Source: Rattus norvegicus (Eukaryota; Chordata; Mammalia; Rodentia; Muridae). Taken from it: 64,000 nucleotides of DNA. The position numbers and the translations under genes were made by a program. Position 1 is the stretch's first letter, and every line of letters begins with the position of its first letter. The stretch lies in NCBI RefSeq assembly GCF_036323735.1, contig NC_086021.1, forward strand, positions 159,746,976 to 159,810,975. Reading direction: 5' to 3'. This document shows, in pieces, positions 44,800 to 55,649 of this stretch. The notes below the pieces were generated by a model. That model ran no database searches. It was not told the origin of the DNA and saw only the letters and a program-made list of their open reading frames with translations.

Positions 44800-47030
44800 G
44801 TAGGTTTTATTCTGGGTAGTAACTTTCTTCTGCTGAGCCCTGTTGGGCAGTCCACCTCTACATTAAGTCAATCAAAGTCTCAACTTTATAATAAATTCAA
44901 AAAATGTTGGAGATTTCTTCAATTTCCTTTTCTTGTGGGGTCGTCTAAGAAACTTACCTTATGTTTCCTAAAGTCCTGTGTCTAGGGTATTTACTTTCAT
45001 TGTTTCTTTTTGTGATTGACACAGGGGCCACTTCATAGAAAAGACTGACATGGAACTGGGTATAAAATTCAGACTGCCCCAAGCTTATTCATTGCCTTTT
45101 TCTGTCCCTCAGTTGGACAGATACAGACAGGATAGAGCAGATTAAAAGTGGATAAGGGCATGTTTATTAGGGAGCAGTTGTCAGGTGGGTTCAGAGATCT
45201 CACAGGGGAAAAAGAGGGAAGTCACACTTCTAGGCTAAAGCAAGGCAGGGAAGAGGACTTACGGGTTTTGGGGTGGTGGTGACTTGTAAGGTAGGAGCTG
45301 GGATTATGTTTAAACATGGTCAAAACCAGAAACCCTGTGTAAGTATTCCTGGGTGGGCTGCTGGAAAATAAAGAGACTAGACTTGATGATATGTTGCTCT
45401 GGAGTTTGCTGCAACTGACAGGAAGTTGTCTCTGTGGGGTTGGGGGTTGGAAAGGAGTGCACATGGTGTTTAGCAACTTGTGAAGGGAATGAGCCTAATA
45501 CTAATGATCTTCCTCCCTCCTCTTCCTAAATACTGGCATTACAGATGTGGGACACCAGGCTTAGTCCTTTAAAGTGTGCTATATTTTGTGCTGTGCCTTT
45601 CCCTACACAGAGTGGAACTAGAATGGAGTTTGCGTGAGACTTATCTTTTGAGACACAACACAAGTGACTAATCACCCCAGATATAGAGCAAAGGACAGAA
45701 CAAAGAATAGATAGAAACAAATTCCACCATGGTGAACAACGAGTTTTATTGGGGTTAATTACAGAATTATAGGGGAAAGGTTACTTACAGAAGTAGAAAT
45801 CATTCAAAGACAGACTTATCACAAAGCACACCAAAGCACAGGTGAGATCTCACAAACGCTGGGACGTGCCAGCACACTGTACAGACTATAGAAATCACAA
45901 GTGTGGGAGTGTTCTGTGAGGTAGCTCAGTTAATTGGAGCATATACAAGTGACTCCATTAATCTACACCTCTTCTGGTCAGTTCAGCTACGTTCTGTTTC
46001 TGCAAGGCAGCTGATCTGATCTGAGAGTCTTTAAAGCTTGCTTTGTCTGAAAATCTTCTTTGAAGGCTTGCTTCATTGGAAAAACTCTCAGCAACCAGTA
46101 TTGTTTACTCTTGAGAGGGTTGCCCTATTGAATCTGGTCAGTTCAGGGACTTTCTGAAGCTCATTTTCTTGGTTACCTTCTGGCATAGGAGCTTCCCTGT
46201 AGGGTGTAAGGGTTCAAACACCCAGGAAACAGCTGGATAGCACTCTACCCCCATCCTGGGGCTCTTAAATTCTTTCCACCACCTCTTCCACAATGGTCCC
46301 TGAACTTTAGAAGGGAGGGCACACTTATCAACCTAGGGCTAAGAATTAGGCCACTGTATCAAAGCAAAAGTCCCTTGATCTCAAGGGTTTCACTGGTGGT
46401 TGAGTTGATGCTGACAACTTTGGCAATCTATGGCATTAAAAACACACTTGTTTAGAAGGCAGTATGATAGGAACATCAAATCCATCTAATAAAAAATCGA
46501 AGCTGTTGCCCATTTTGACCCATGACCAGCAAATCTAAAGATTTTTGTACAGACTTGCATTACCAGATATAATCCCCCGTGTTATGGTGTGGGCCTTTAT
46601 TCCAATCAGAAGACTTTTGGACCTATTCTTCTTAACCTAGCCACTACAGAATGAAAGGAACATCCGGTTTGGCTTGTCACTAATTTAATCAGCAGTGTTC
46701 ATAGGTAAACAGGAATGTTGTTGACATATCTGTACTAGGAACCTGAATGGCACCCTCTGGGACTATGTCTGCCTACCAGCAGGGTGGGAGTTTCCAGTTA
46801 AGTCCCAGCTTCATTTCCTATGTCCTATACTCAAAGAATTGTCTTCACCAAACAGTGTTTTCCTGTTTCTTCCGGCATGTAACCAGCATCAGTAGCAGCA
46901 GAATGTATGCTCTGTGGGTCCTCAAGTCTTTTCATGGCCAACAACTCTCAGGTGGGTAGCCAATCAATTGCACTGGGTTTTCATTTAGTCACCACATGTC
47001 TTCTAGGAGTATCATTTTCTTTTATTTATT
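44800..47030. other. Unassigned, probably old LTR/repeat sequence
   Basis: The stretches 45,725-46,250 ('acgagttttattggggttaattacag...') and 46,290-46,990 look like dispersed rodent repeat sequence from general familiarity, but I cannot name the families or find ends. No coding signature. Confidence 0.3.
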
Positions 47031-47031
47031 T

Positions 47032-47159
47032 CGTTCTTTAATTGGATTTTTTATTTGCATTTAAAATGTAATTCCCTTTCTCATTTTCCCGGACATAAGC
47101 CTCCATCACATCCCCCTCTCCTTCTTCTACTAGGGCCTTCATACAAATGAGTTACTTTC
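47032..47159 (-). mobile_element. L1 3' end, antisense, interrupted by provirus
   Basis: 'attttttatttgcatttaaaatgtaattccctttctcattttcccgg' followed by C/T-rich sequence is the complement of an L1 3' end. The provirus inserted just after 47,165. Confidence 0.65.
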
Positions 47160-47165
47160 CTACTT

Positions 47166-47495
47166 TGTGGGGAGCAGGTGTAGCAGCAATCCCAAGATGG
47201 CGCCCGGGACTGCTGCCGAGTCTTACGACTAGCACCTGAAAGTAAGCCATGCCCCAATCGTGAGAGCTGCGTAGCCGCACCATGACTATAGATCAGGCCA
47301 TGTGACGTGGACCTATGAATGGAGGTTACACAGACTGGACGGTTGAGGCGGTTGAGGGAGGTTATAAGAGAGTGGGCTCGGGGGCTGGATGGAGACATTG
47401 TTGCTGCTTGCAGACAAAAAGGTTCCTGAATAAACTGCTTTGAGAAGAACATCGTGGTATCACTCCTTTCCTGCTGGTCGGGGTTGGAAGTGACA
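47166..47495 (+). mobile_element. 5' LTR of betaretrovirus-like (class II) ERV
   Basis: A 330-bp LTR, TG...CA. It starts TGTGGGGAGC and ends just before the primer binding site. TATA-like 'ttataag' lies near 47,363 and AATAAA at 47,429-47,434. It is flanked on the left by CTACTT (47,160-47,165), which is repeated after the 3' LTR (52,497-52,502): a 6-bp target duplication, typical of betaretroviruses. By direct comparison it differs from the 3' LTR at 13 substitutions and one 1-bp indel. Confidence 0.95.
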
Positions 47496-47497
47496 AG

Positions 47498-47515
47498 TGG
47501 TGGCCCATACGGGGA
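47498..47515 (+). promoter_or_regulatory. Primer binding site, tRNA-Ile-like
   Basis: tggtggcccatacgggga starts 3 nt after the LTR. It is complementary to the 3' end (with CCA) of mammalian tRNA-Ile(AAU) as I remember it, with one mismatch in 18 (A for G at position 10). A tRNA-Lys or tRNA-Phe site, common in class II ERVs, fits much worse. Confidence 0.7.
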
Positions 47516-47549
47516 AATTCGTTCAGAACTCATCGCACTCAGGGTGGCT

Positions 47550-47675
47550 AGCTGGTAAGTTCCCAGGTAAGTGGGACGAGTTAAATTCTCCGATTGAGAC
47601 AATAAGGTTCCAGGTTTTGGGATGAGGGTTAAGTTCTCGGATTGAGACAATAAGGTTCCCAGTTTTGGGACAAGT
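47550..47675 (+). repeat. 2 x 48-bp tandem repeat in ERV leader
   Basis: 'attgagacaataaggttcc' occurs at 47,593 and 47,641, with matching sequence around it (period 48 bp). It lies between the primer binding site and the pol remnant, where a packaging region would be expected. Confidence 0.75.
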
Positions 47676-48022
47676 TGCACCAAGCGCAAAAACAGAAGTG
47701 TTGTCAGCCACAGTAGATGATTGGGCTATTGTGAGGTGCTGTTTTCAAGGTAACATTGATAATCATTTTCCCAAGGATCCAATATTGCAATTGATTACAG
47801 CTCATCCTGTGATTTTTCCTCATATTACTTCTAAACATCCCTTAACGGATGCTCTGCTCATCTTTACAGATGGTTCCAAGACGGGTTGTGGAGCATATGT
47901 AGTTGCAGGAGCAGCACCAGTTACTGTACAATTTCCCCCTGCATCACCCCAAATTATTGAGTTACAAATTGTGATTAAGGTGTTTGAATTATTTCCAGGC
48001 CCTTTTATTTTTTTTTTTTTTT

Positions 48023-48096
48023 CGGAGCTGGGGACCGAACCCAGGGCCTTGCGCTTGGTAGGCAAGCGCTCTACCACTGAGCTAAATCCCCAACCC
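48023..48096 (-). mobile_element. ID SINE (rat ID / BC1-related)
   Basis: The - strand reads 'gggttggggatttagctcag...tagagcgcttgcc...caaggccctgggttcggtccccagctccg' with a clear Pol III A box and B box, followed by an A-run. ID elements derive from BC1 RNA / tRNA-Ala and are most abundant in rat, which supports the species guess. Confidence 0.95.
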
Positions 48097-48930
48097 TATT
48101 TTTTTTTTATTAACTTGAGTATTTCTTATATACATTTCGAGTGTTATTCCCTTTCCCGGTTTCCGGGCAAACATCCCCCTCCCCCCTCCCCTTCCTTATG
48201 GGTGTTCCCCTCCCCACCCTCCCCCCATTGCCGCCCTCCCCCCAACAGTCTAGTTCACTGGGGGTTCAGTCTTAGCAGGACCCAGGGCTTCCCCTTCCAC
48301 TGGTGCTCTTACTAGGATATTCATTGCTACCTATGAGGTCAGAGTCCAGGGTCAGTCCATGTATAATCTTTAGGTAGTGGCTTAGTCCCTGGAAGCTCTG
48401 GTTGCTTGGCATTGTTGTGCATATGGGGTCTCAAGCCCCTTCAAGCTCTTCCAGTTCTTTCTCTGATTCCTTCAACGGGGGTCCTGTTCTCAGTTCAGTG
48501 GTTTGCTGCTGGCATTCGCCTCTGTATTTGCTATATTCTGGCTGTGTCTCTCAGGAGCGATCTACATCCAGCTCCTGTCAGTCTGCACTTCTTTGCTTCA
48601 TCCATCTTGTCTAATTGGGTGGCTGTATATGTATGGGCCACATGTGGGGCAGGCTCTGAATGGGTGTTCCTTCAGTCTCTGTTTTAATCTTTGCCTCCCT
48701 ATTCCCTGCCAAGGGTATTCTTGTTCCCCTTTTAAAGAAGGAGTGAAGCATTCACATTTTGATCATCCGTCTTGAGTTTCATTTGTTCTAGGCATCTAGG
48801 GCAATTCAAGCATTTGGGCTAATAGCCACTTATCAATGAGTGCATACCATGTGTGTTTTTCTGTGATTGGGTTACCTCACTCAGGATGATATTTTCCAGT
48901 TCCAACCATTTGCCTACAAATTTCATAAAG

Positions 48931-49917
48931 TCATTGTATTTTATACCTGAGTAATATGTAGATGTACCACATTTTCTGTATCCATTCCTCTGTTGAAGGG
49001 CATCTGGGTTCTTTCCAGCTTCTGGCTATTATAAATAAGGCTGCGATGAACATAGTGGAGCACGTGTCTTTTTTATATGTTGGGGCATCTTTTGGGTATA
49101 TGCCCAAGAGAGGTATAGCTGGATCCTCAGGCAGTTCAATGTCCAATTTTCTGAGGAACCTCCAGACTGATTTCCAGAATGGTTTTACCAGTCTGCAATC
49201 CCACCAACAATGGAGGAGTGTTCCTCTTTCTCCACATCCTCGCCAGCATCTGCTGTCACCTGAGTTTTTGATCTTAGCCATTCTCACTGGTGTGAGGTGA
49301 AATCTCAGGGTTGTTTTGACTTGCATTTCCCTTATGACTAAAGATGTTGAACATTTCTTTAGGTGTTTCTCAGCCATTCGGCATTCCTCAGCTGTGAATT
49401 CTTTGTTTAGCTCTGAACCCCATTTTTTAATAGGGTTATTTGTCTTTCTGCGGTCTAACTTCTTGAGCTCTTTGTATATTTTGGATATAAGGCCTCTATC
49501 TGTTGTAGGATTGGTAAAGATCTTTTCCCAATCTGTTGGTTGCCGTTTTGTCCTAACCACAGTGTCCTTTGCCTTACAGAAGCTTTGCAGTTTTATGAGA
49601 TCCCATTTGTCGATTCTTGATCTTAGAGCATAAGCCTTTGGTGTTTTGTTCAGGAAATTTTTTCCAGTGCCCATGTGTTCCAGATGCTTCCCTAGTTTTT
49701 CTTCTATTAGTTTGAGTGTGTCTGGTTTGATGTGGAGGTCCTTGATCCACTTGGACTTAAGCTTTGTACAGGGTGATAAGCAAGGATCGATCTGCATTCT
49801 TCTACATGTTGCCCTCCAGTTGAACCAGCACCATTTGCTGAAAATGCTATCTTTTTTCCATTGGATGGTTTTGGCTCCTTTGTCAAAAATCAAGTGACCA
49901 TAGGTGTGTGGGTTCAT
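48931..49917 (-). pseudogene. L1 ORF2 C-terminal fragment
   Basis: About 328 codons of uninterrupted late ORF2 are read on the - strand. Landmarks are T-K-L-K-S-K-W-I near 49,760, the N-P-T-T-D-R-G-L-I-S segment near 49,510, and the Cys-rich motif C-W-R-G-C-G-E-R-G-T-L-L-H-C near 49,220. Endonuclease and reverse transcriptase are missing by 5' truncation. A frameshift near 48,945 displaces the natural ORF2 end, whose codons can still be read further on to about 48,830. The first residues upstream of 49,917 are antisense provirus sequence. The intact frame marks a young element. Confidence 0.9.
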
Positions 49918-50079
49918 TTTCCAGGCCCTTTTAATTTGATCTCTGATAGCCAATATGTTGTTAATATGTTACAATGTTTGGAGGTGGTGGGCAAAGTTAA
50001 TTTAAAATCTACCATTGGAAAATTGGTTCTAGCATTACAAGACTAATTTTGTGTAGGTCTTCACCTTTTTTTGCACAAC

Positions 50080-50362
50080 CTATCCATGCTCATACTGGAT
50101 TGCCTGGACCCCTAGCTGAGGGGAATGATATTTAGATAAAGCCTCAAAGGCATGCATGGCCTTTTTCATTGCTTCACCTATTGCATTGGCTCGAGATTTT
50201 CATTCAGATTTTCATGTTAATTCAAAGACCCTGTCATCCTGCTTTAATATTTCTCGAGCGGAGGCAAGGGATATTGTAAAAATGTGCCAAACATGTGCCT
50301 CATTATTGCCTCAGACTGGAGTGGGAGTCAATCCACGCGGGTTGCGCCCTCTACACCTATAG
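50080..50362 (+). pseudogene. ERV pol: integrase zinc-binding (HHCC) region
   Basis: A His-x3-H-like block (H-A-H-T-G-L-P-G near 50,087) and C-Q-T-C-A (near 50,284-50,298) mark the N-terminal zinc-binding domain of a retroviral integrase. It is broken by a stop near 50,132 and by a frameshift before the catalytic core, which is read in another frame. Confidence 0.8.
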
Positions 50363-51032
50363 CAAATGGATGTTACCCACTTTCCAGAAGTTAAAATATC
50401 TTCATGTTTCCATTGATACAGCTTCTGGAGTTGTTTTTGCCTCTCTACATACAAGAGAGAAGGCACGTCACATGATTGCACATTGCTTTGAAGCTCAGAG
50501 TGCCTGGGGGCAGCCTAAAGAATTGAAAACTGATAATGGGCCAGCTTATACTTCTGACTCTTTGACGTCCTTTTGTAAAATGATGGGTGTTCGATTGACC
50601 CACGGATTACCCTATAACCCTCAGGGTCAGGGCATTATTGAACGAGCCCATCCCACTCTAAAAGAATGTTTAATTAAACAAAAGGGGGGAATTGCCCCCG
50701 GTGGCTCCACCCCTAGGGAAAGATTAGTCATTGCTCTCTTTACCTTGAATTTTTTAAATGAAGATAAGCAGGGTCGGGTTGCAGCTGAGCGTCATGTCAA
50801 CCCTGATGTTTCTCCTAAGGGCATAGTGATGTGGAAGGATGTTTTAACTGGTTGTTGGAAGGGCCCTGACCCAGTGTTGGTCTGGGCAAGAGGGTCTGTT
50901 TGTGTGTTTCCCCAGGATCATCGGCAGCCGCTGTGGGTCCCAGAGAGGCTGACCAGAGCGGTCCAAGATGAACAGAAGGAGGATACTGTGGATGTTCCTG
51001 TTGTTGCCGATGCTTCCTGCAGTGATGGCTGA
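50295..51032 (+). pseudogene. ERV pol: integrase catalytic core and C-terminus
   Basis: In this uninterrupted frame the D-D-E residues are all present: S-I-D-T-A-S near 50,412, T-D-N-G-P-A-Y near 50,530 and I-I-E-R-A-H near 50,635, then M-W-K-D-V-L-T-G-C-W-K-G-P near 50,830 and V-F-P-Q-D. This pattern resembles MMTV-type (beta) integrases. The first roughly 35 codons of the open frame are out of register with the true domain, and a frameshift separates it from the zinc-binding part, so it is not a working enzyme gene. The end overlaps the env start region. Confidence 0.88.
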
Positions 51033-51950
51033 AGACCTACGCTGAGGACTTTTATCTGTATTTCCCAAACCCCTGCCACTGCATTTGGCACAAGTGTTTC
51101 CCCAGTTTTTCTCTTCTAATGCTTCGTTACAATTACCCTTTTTGCCATGGGATGGAGAAATAGCGCCTGTCAATGATTCATTGCAGCTTCAGCTGAAATG
51201 GTAATCAATCAGCTGCATGGTTTGACATGCCTATCAACAGTTCTACCAAAGCTAATGCCACATGGATTCTAGGGGTGTCGCCTGCCAGTATTTCTAAAGG
51301 CAATGATACCATGCCTTCCCAACCTAGATGGGCTCCCTTTTGCAAGGGTACCCGTGAGTCACTTCTGCCATGGACTGGGTGTCAGGCTAGAAAGGCAACA
51401 TGGGCTGTAAAGAAGTATTTTACCTTTTCTCCTTATATTAGCAAAGCCCATAATGGCTCATTTTCAGGGTATAATTGGACCTATCAGAATCCTGCTCAGG
51501 CAGTAGCTAGTAATCCTTTCAATGTGTGGTTGTTATGTGGAGTGAATGGTATTTACACAGATATCTCTCCTCTGAGCATGTTAGAGGGAGGGGATTGGGG
51601 TAATGTAAACTTTCATTGGAATGGATCTGTAGGGTTTGAAACCTGTTTCTCAACTTGCTTATGGGCTTAATGTTTCCTTTAAGGCTACACCTGTCTTATG
51701 TGGCCTCCTTTTGTGTTTATTGTACTGGTTCGGGAGCTTAGACAATATATCATCCATCTCAACTCCACCTGTGTGGACGTATCTTTAGCTCTAGGACTGG
51801 CTGATTGGATCACCACAGCTGCCTCTCAGCTAAAAGAATGGGCAGGACTCACTGGACTCACCCTGTGCCTGATTCAAAAGGCATCCTGGCCTTTTGGTGC
51901 ATTTGCCGTATGCGGTTTCATCAACGCAGAACTCAAGCCTTAATGATTCA
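50970..51950 (+). pseudogene. ERV env remnant
   Basis: A Met near 50,970 opens a short basic-then-hydrophobic signal-peptide-like stretch that stops after 26 codons. A second open segment (51,227-51,670) is Cys/Trp-rich with several N-x-S/T sites, as in a surface subunit. A third (51,698-51,943) has a leucine/alanine-rich stretch resembling part of a transmembrane subunit. Stops and frame changes separate the pieces, and the full fusion/anchor region is not recognisable. It overlaps the end of integrase in another frame, as in betaretroviruses. No functional envelope could be made. Confidence 0.75.
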
Positions 51951-52153
51951 GGTTTTTGCAGCAGTGGAGACAGGACAGTCTCCTTAAGTGTGGCTTGGTA
52001 TGCTAGAGAAGTAGTCAATGACGGGTAAGACTCCCTGGGCATGTCACCAACCTAAGACAGGGATCAAATCTAAGCTGTTTGTCTCCCGATGACGGGTAAG
52101 GGGTATTGCTGCAGGGAGCAACCTAAGACAGGCATTCTCTCTGCCAAAAATAT

Positions 52154-52167
52154 AAAGAAGGGGGAGA
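52154..52167 (+). promoter_or_regulatory. ERV polypurine tract
   Basis: The purine run 'aaagaagggggaga' lies immediately before the TG that opens the 3' LTR. Confidence 0.9.
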
Positions 52168-52496
52168 TGTGGGGAGCGGGTGTAGCGGCAATCCCAAGAT
52201 GGCACCTGGGACTGCTGCCGAGTCTTACGACTAGCACCTGAAAGTAAGCCATGCCCCATCGTGAGAGCTGCGTAGCCGCACCATGACTATAGATCAGGCC
52301 ATGTGACGTGGACCTATGAATGGAGGTTACACAGACTGGACGGTTGAGGCGGTTGAGGGAGGTTATAAGGGAGTGGACTCAGGGGCTGGATGGAGACATT
52401 GTTGCTGCTTGCAGACAAAAAGTTTCCTGAATAAACTGCTTTGAGAAGAACATTGTGGTGTCGCTCCTTTCCTGCTGGTCGGGGTTGGAAGCAACA
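52168..52496 (+). mobile_element. 3' LTR of betaretrovirus-like ERV
   Basis: 329 bp, TGTGGGGAGC ... AAGCAACA, followed at once by CTACTT (52,497-52,502), the second copy of the target duplication. Thirteen substitutions and one indel separate it from the 5' LTR (about 4%), which by usual rodent neutral rates means an integration some millions of years ago (inference). Confidence 0.95.
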
Positions 52497-52502
52497 CTAC
52501 TT

Positions 52503-54225
52503 TTTTCTTTCAGTTGGCCCAGCCCCACTAGGACTGTAAGATAGACAGAATTACACATGTACATGGGTGGCTCTTCAATAGTTTGCCAACTCTGCAAAAC
52601 ACTTAAATATTAGCTTGTGTCATCCCTATAATAAAATATTTTCCAGAGGATGGGCAGGACAAGAACATGTCATGAACCACATCCCCTAACAGAGGGATTA
52701 CAAAAGTGGCCTTATGGAAACATTCAGAGTGTCTCTTTCATCTGTTATAAGAAAGGGACAGGGGATTCCAGAAATTCACAACCTAGAAAATACTAAAGTT
52801 GAACATACACATGGTCTAACACACCATGGAAAATTTCTATCCACTTATATCAGTATCAGTTCTTCCACAGATTAAGGTAGGTGTAAAAGATGGACAGAAG
52901 CTGGTAACTGAACTAGCTCACTGTAATGCTCAGTCATTTCCTGAGCTGTTATATTTTTATATCCTGGAGCTCTTTGATAGAGCCTTCTACATGTTTCTAT
53001 CCATCACCAACTCAGAAGGTCTGACTTAATATGTTAGACCTACTCAGGAGCAAAGGGACAGATGACTGTGTTCTTGCCTGTTCTACCTGCTAGGTTAATA
53101 TGTATGTGGAGTGCTTGGATTAGCACTGCAGCTGTCTCATATAGCTTTAGCTCAACAAACTTCACTATTTCAGAGTTGATAGCTGAGCACGATCTCCACA
53201 CCTATCATGAACTTTTCCAAGAAGGAAATATACACTCCTTAGTCCTTGGGAATATTTGCCTCGGACCTGATCATCTTCACCTGAATTTTTCTATCACAGA
53301 TGCTATCTGCCAACTAGTCTTCTAGATTTAAAGCAATACAGAAGCCCTTTAACACAAAATTTGGCGTTTCAGCAGTATTTTTCTTGTTATTGAGGGATAG
53401 AAAGCCCGCTTGACATGAATCAAGCTATCTTTATCTTAGAGGAACCCTCTGCTTTTCCATAGTCTTAGCTTGGATTAGGTGCCCTCTCAATTTCTAGACA
53501 CTTTCCTTCTTCCTCTAAATCATTCAGATCAGCAAAAGCCTTAACTATTTTTAAAGGTGCAGCAAGTTTGTTAATGGTCTGCACTAGCCTGGATCTGTCC
53601 ACCAGATAAAGCATTTCTTTTAGGATTCAAAAAATAAATTTAATTATCCTGGGAAATGAGAGCCAAACAGTTTCTTTTCTTCTGATTTCCTACTGTAACT
53701 TCTGTCCCTCTCTTTTGGTCTTCCATCCCCTGGTACTGATGGGGACATAACATGGAGTTAGCCATGTGCTTCTAATGGATTTGACCTCCCAAACCATTAA
53801 TGAGTTGTTTCCCTCATACTGTCTCAGGTTACTTTTTGCCTTAAGGAATGGTGGAAAGTTATATTACTCAGTTTTCCTTCTTCCCCAGCACTCACAATGA
53901 TATTTGATTCCTATCTTATCCTATAGCACCATGAGTTGGGTGGCACCAGGCTCTTTTATTCCTTGTTTATCAGCCTTCTTTTTTCCAGCAGTTTACATGC
54001 TGAGTATTTTCTGATGACCCCAAATTCTTGTAAGGTTCCAATGGTAGGGAGTTTATTGCATGTTGGATTAAAGATTTTTCTCTCTTTTCCTACTAAAGCT
54101 TGGACTTGAAGTGCATCTTTCCTTGCTCTTTCTCCCACTCTCTCATCTGCTCTTTGACCGATTTCCATGCCAAACAAGAGGTTCAGATGGAGGACACTCT
54201 CCCTTTTGTTTCAGTAGTTTATAAG
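52503..54225. other. Unassigned sequence
   Basis: No named repeat or coding family. A few 60-90 codon frames (for example 53,062-53,325) lack any motif I can use. Confidence 0.4.
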
Positions 54226-54229
54226 ATGA

Positions 54230-55065
54230 TCTCTGTTTTGCTGCCATCTCTACAAATCTAAGAGGTGAACCTTAGGAACTCTCAGAGCCTAGACAAAGCT
54301 TATCCTCCTATGAGGGATCAATTAAATTTTGCAGCAAAGGACCTCAGAATGAGAGACCAGGTATAGAAGCCTTAGAAAACAACAGCCCACGCTCATGGAA
54401 ACAGACACTCATGATGACATCTGACGGCTGTGCCAGGGTGTTTGTTATACTGAATAACTTTTAATCAAGAAGTCCAGTAACACACAATATAAAGATCTTT
54501 CCACTGACATATTGAAGCTTACGCTCATCCTGTATTTTCTTTACTGTACAACTTCTGCACAAAATGACAAAGAACCCAAAAGTTGAATAGCAATTTTTGT
54601 TCAAAGTTTTAATTTTCCTTATCATGTCTACAAATTGGAGAAGATTTTAACTAATCAGCTATGGATATTTGAATCCACAAAGTGTCCCATAGTCATATAA
54701 GCCATAAGAACTGAGAAATATGCTATGATGAAACAAAAACAAAAACAACAACAACACAACAAAAATCCATCAGCCTCACTGAAAGTCCTCTCTGAGAATC
54801 ACATCAGAAATATTTTCAATGGGATACCAGATCTAGGATATAAAAGATGCTTCAAAGCACTTTAAATATGATCATATAAAGGGAACATATTTAATCATGA
54901 ATATGAAGTCAGCCTGGCAGATCAAATTTTACTACAGTAGAGAATAGGACTCTACATAGGTTATACAATAAAATAGACACAAATTCTCAACTCTCTTCTG
55001 CCTCTAAGGAGCAGAACCAATACCTCTACACTTCTTCATTTTGCCTTCTTAAAGAGGAGTTCCCC
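54230..55065 (+). pseudogene. Kinase pseudogene, unit 12
   Basis: The 'ggctgtgccagggtgt' block and following APE/subdomain IX relics (about 54,430-54,520) are closest to unit 5. A subdomain XI remnant lies at about 54,640-54,760. A very readable UBA-like stretch starts M-G-Y-Q-I at 54,819, has a stop as codon 6, and ends with G-T-Y-L-I-M-N near 54,900. The catalytic core is decayed and there is no N-lobe. Confidence 0.75.
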
Positions 55066-55079
55066 TTACATAACCCCTG

Positions 55080-55640
55080 TCAGAAAGACGGAATTTAGAA
55101 TGCCAATGTCAGACATCTTCCTGAAATATGAGTCCTGGATTGTTTCCCCCAAAGCATACATTTATACAATATCAAATACTAATAGCGGTCAGTGGCATGA
55201 AGTGTCTATATTCATGGGTGTATTGGACACACTTGCCTGTTTTTTCCTTGACACACATCAAAGATTTCTCGGTCAAAATCCTAAGGGAACTATATCTCAA
55301 TATCGTGTTTGAAATATGTTTGTTGGGATGCAAAATAAGTAGTTCAAAGATGCTTTAAACCTACAAACATACAACTATGCAATGACAACATACCTGATTA
55401 TCAAAAAGAAGTCCACCTGTCAGTGGAAAGGTAATTAGAGGACAGCATTGTCTAATATCCCCTGAAAATCTCCCAAACGTCCTCTGCATTAAAAGAAGGA
55501 AGAGTGACCCTCTCTACACACCTTCTCTTGGACCAGCTACCTGATATGTCTGGAGAGAAAAGACTGAAGAAAACGAGATGTACCCCCCACACTTTCTTTA
55601 CTGAAGAGGACTTTTCCTGAAGCAGAAATTCCCAGGAAAA
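55080..55640 (+). pseudogene. Kinase pseudogene, unit 13 (C-terminal part)
   Basis: Direct counterpart of unit 10 and the start of segmental duplication copy 2. The UBA end reads Y-A-M-T-T-Y-L-I-I-K-K-K-S at 55,376-55,414. A post-UBA C/T-rich tail follows. Confidence 0.7.
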
Positions 55641-55649
55641 TTGCACAGT

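Larger units (their letters stand above)
47992..49933 (-). mobile_element. L1 3' half plus ID element inserted in ERV pol, with 16-bp target duplication
   Basis: The composite is bracketed by tttccaggccctttta at 47,992-48,007 and 49,918-49,933. Read on the - strand: late ORF2, 3'UTR, A-tail (T-run at about 48,098-48,109 on +), then an ID element with its own A-tail (T-run 48,008-48,022). The insertion is younger than the provirus. Confidence 0.95.
47740..50045 (+). pseudogene. ERV pol: RNase H remnant, split by L1 plus ID insertion
   Basis: The leader passes directly into late pol. F-T-D-G-S-K-T-G near 47,868-47,891 is the first catalytic region of retroviral RNase H, and an A-Y-V-V-A-G stretch follows. 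The frame is cut at 48,007 by the ID/L1 insertion and resumes at about 49,934 with I-S-D-S-Q-Y-V-V-N (a further RNase H catalytic Asp region). gag, protease and almost all of the reverse transcriptase are absent, so the provirus cannot copy itself. The 216-codon frame from 47,665 ends in transposon sequence and is not a real protein. Confidence 0.85.

Noticed and set aside
47081..47689. 202-codon - strand frame across the 5' LTR and leader
   Set aside because: It is antisense to the LTR, with internal repetition that comes from the 48-bp leader repeat. A partly similar antisense frame occurs over the 3' LTR.
48023..48096. tRNA-Ala-like gene with A and B boxes
   Set aside because: It is an ID SINE: it has the ID 3' part and A-tail, and lies within a retrotransposed composite.
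52826..53325. Possible small genes at 52,826-53,029 and 53,062-53,325
   Set aside because: No family motif, no codon bias that I can see, and no matching frame elsewhere in the window.
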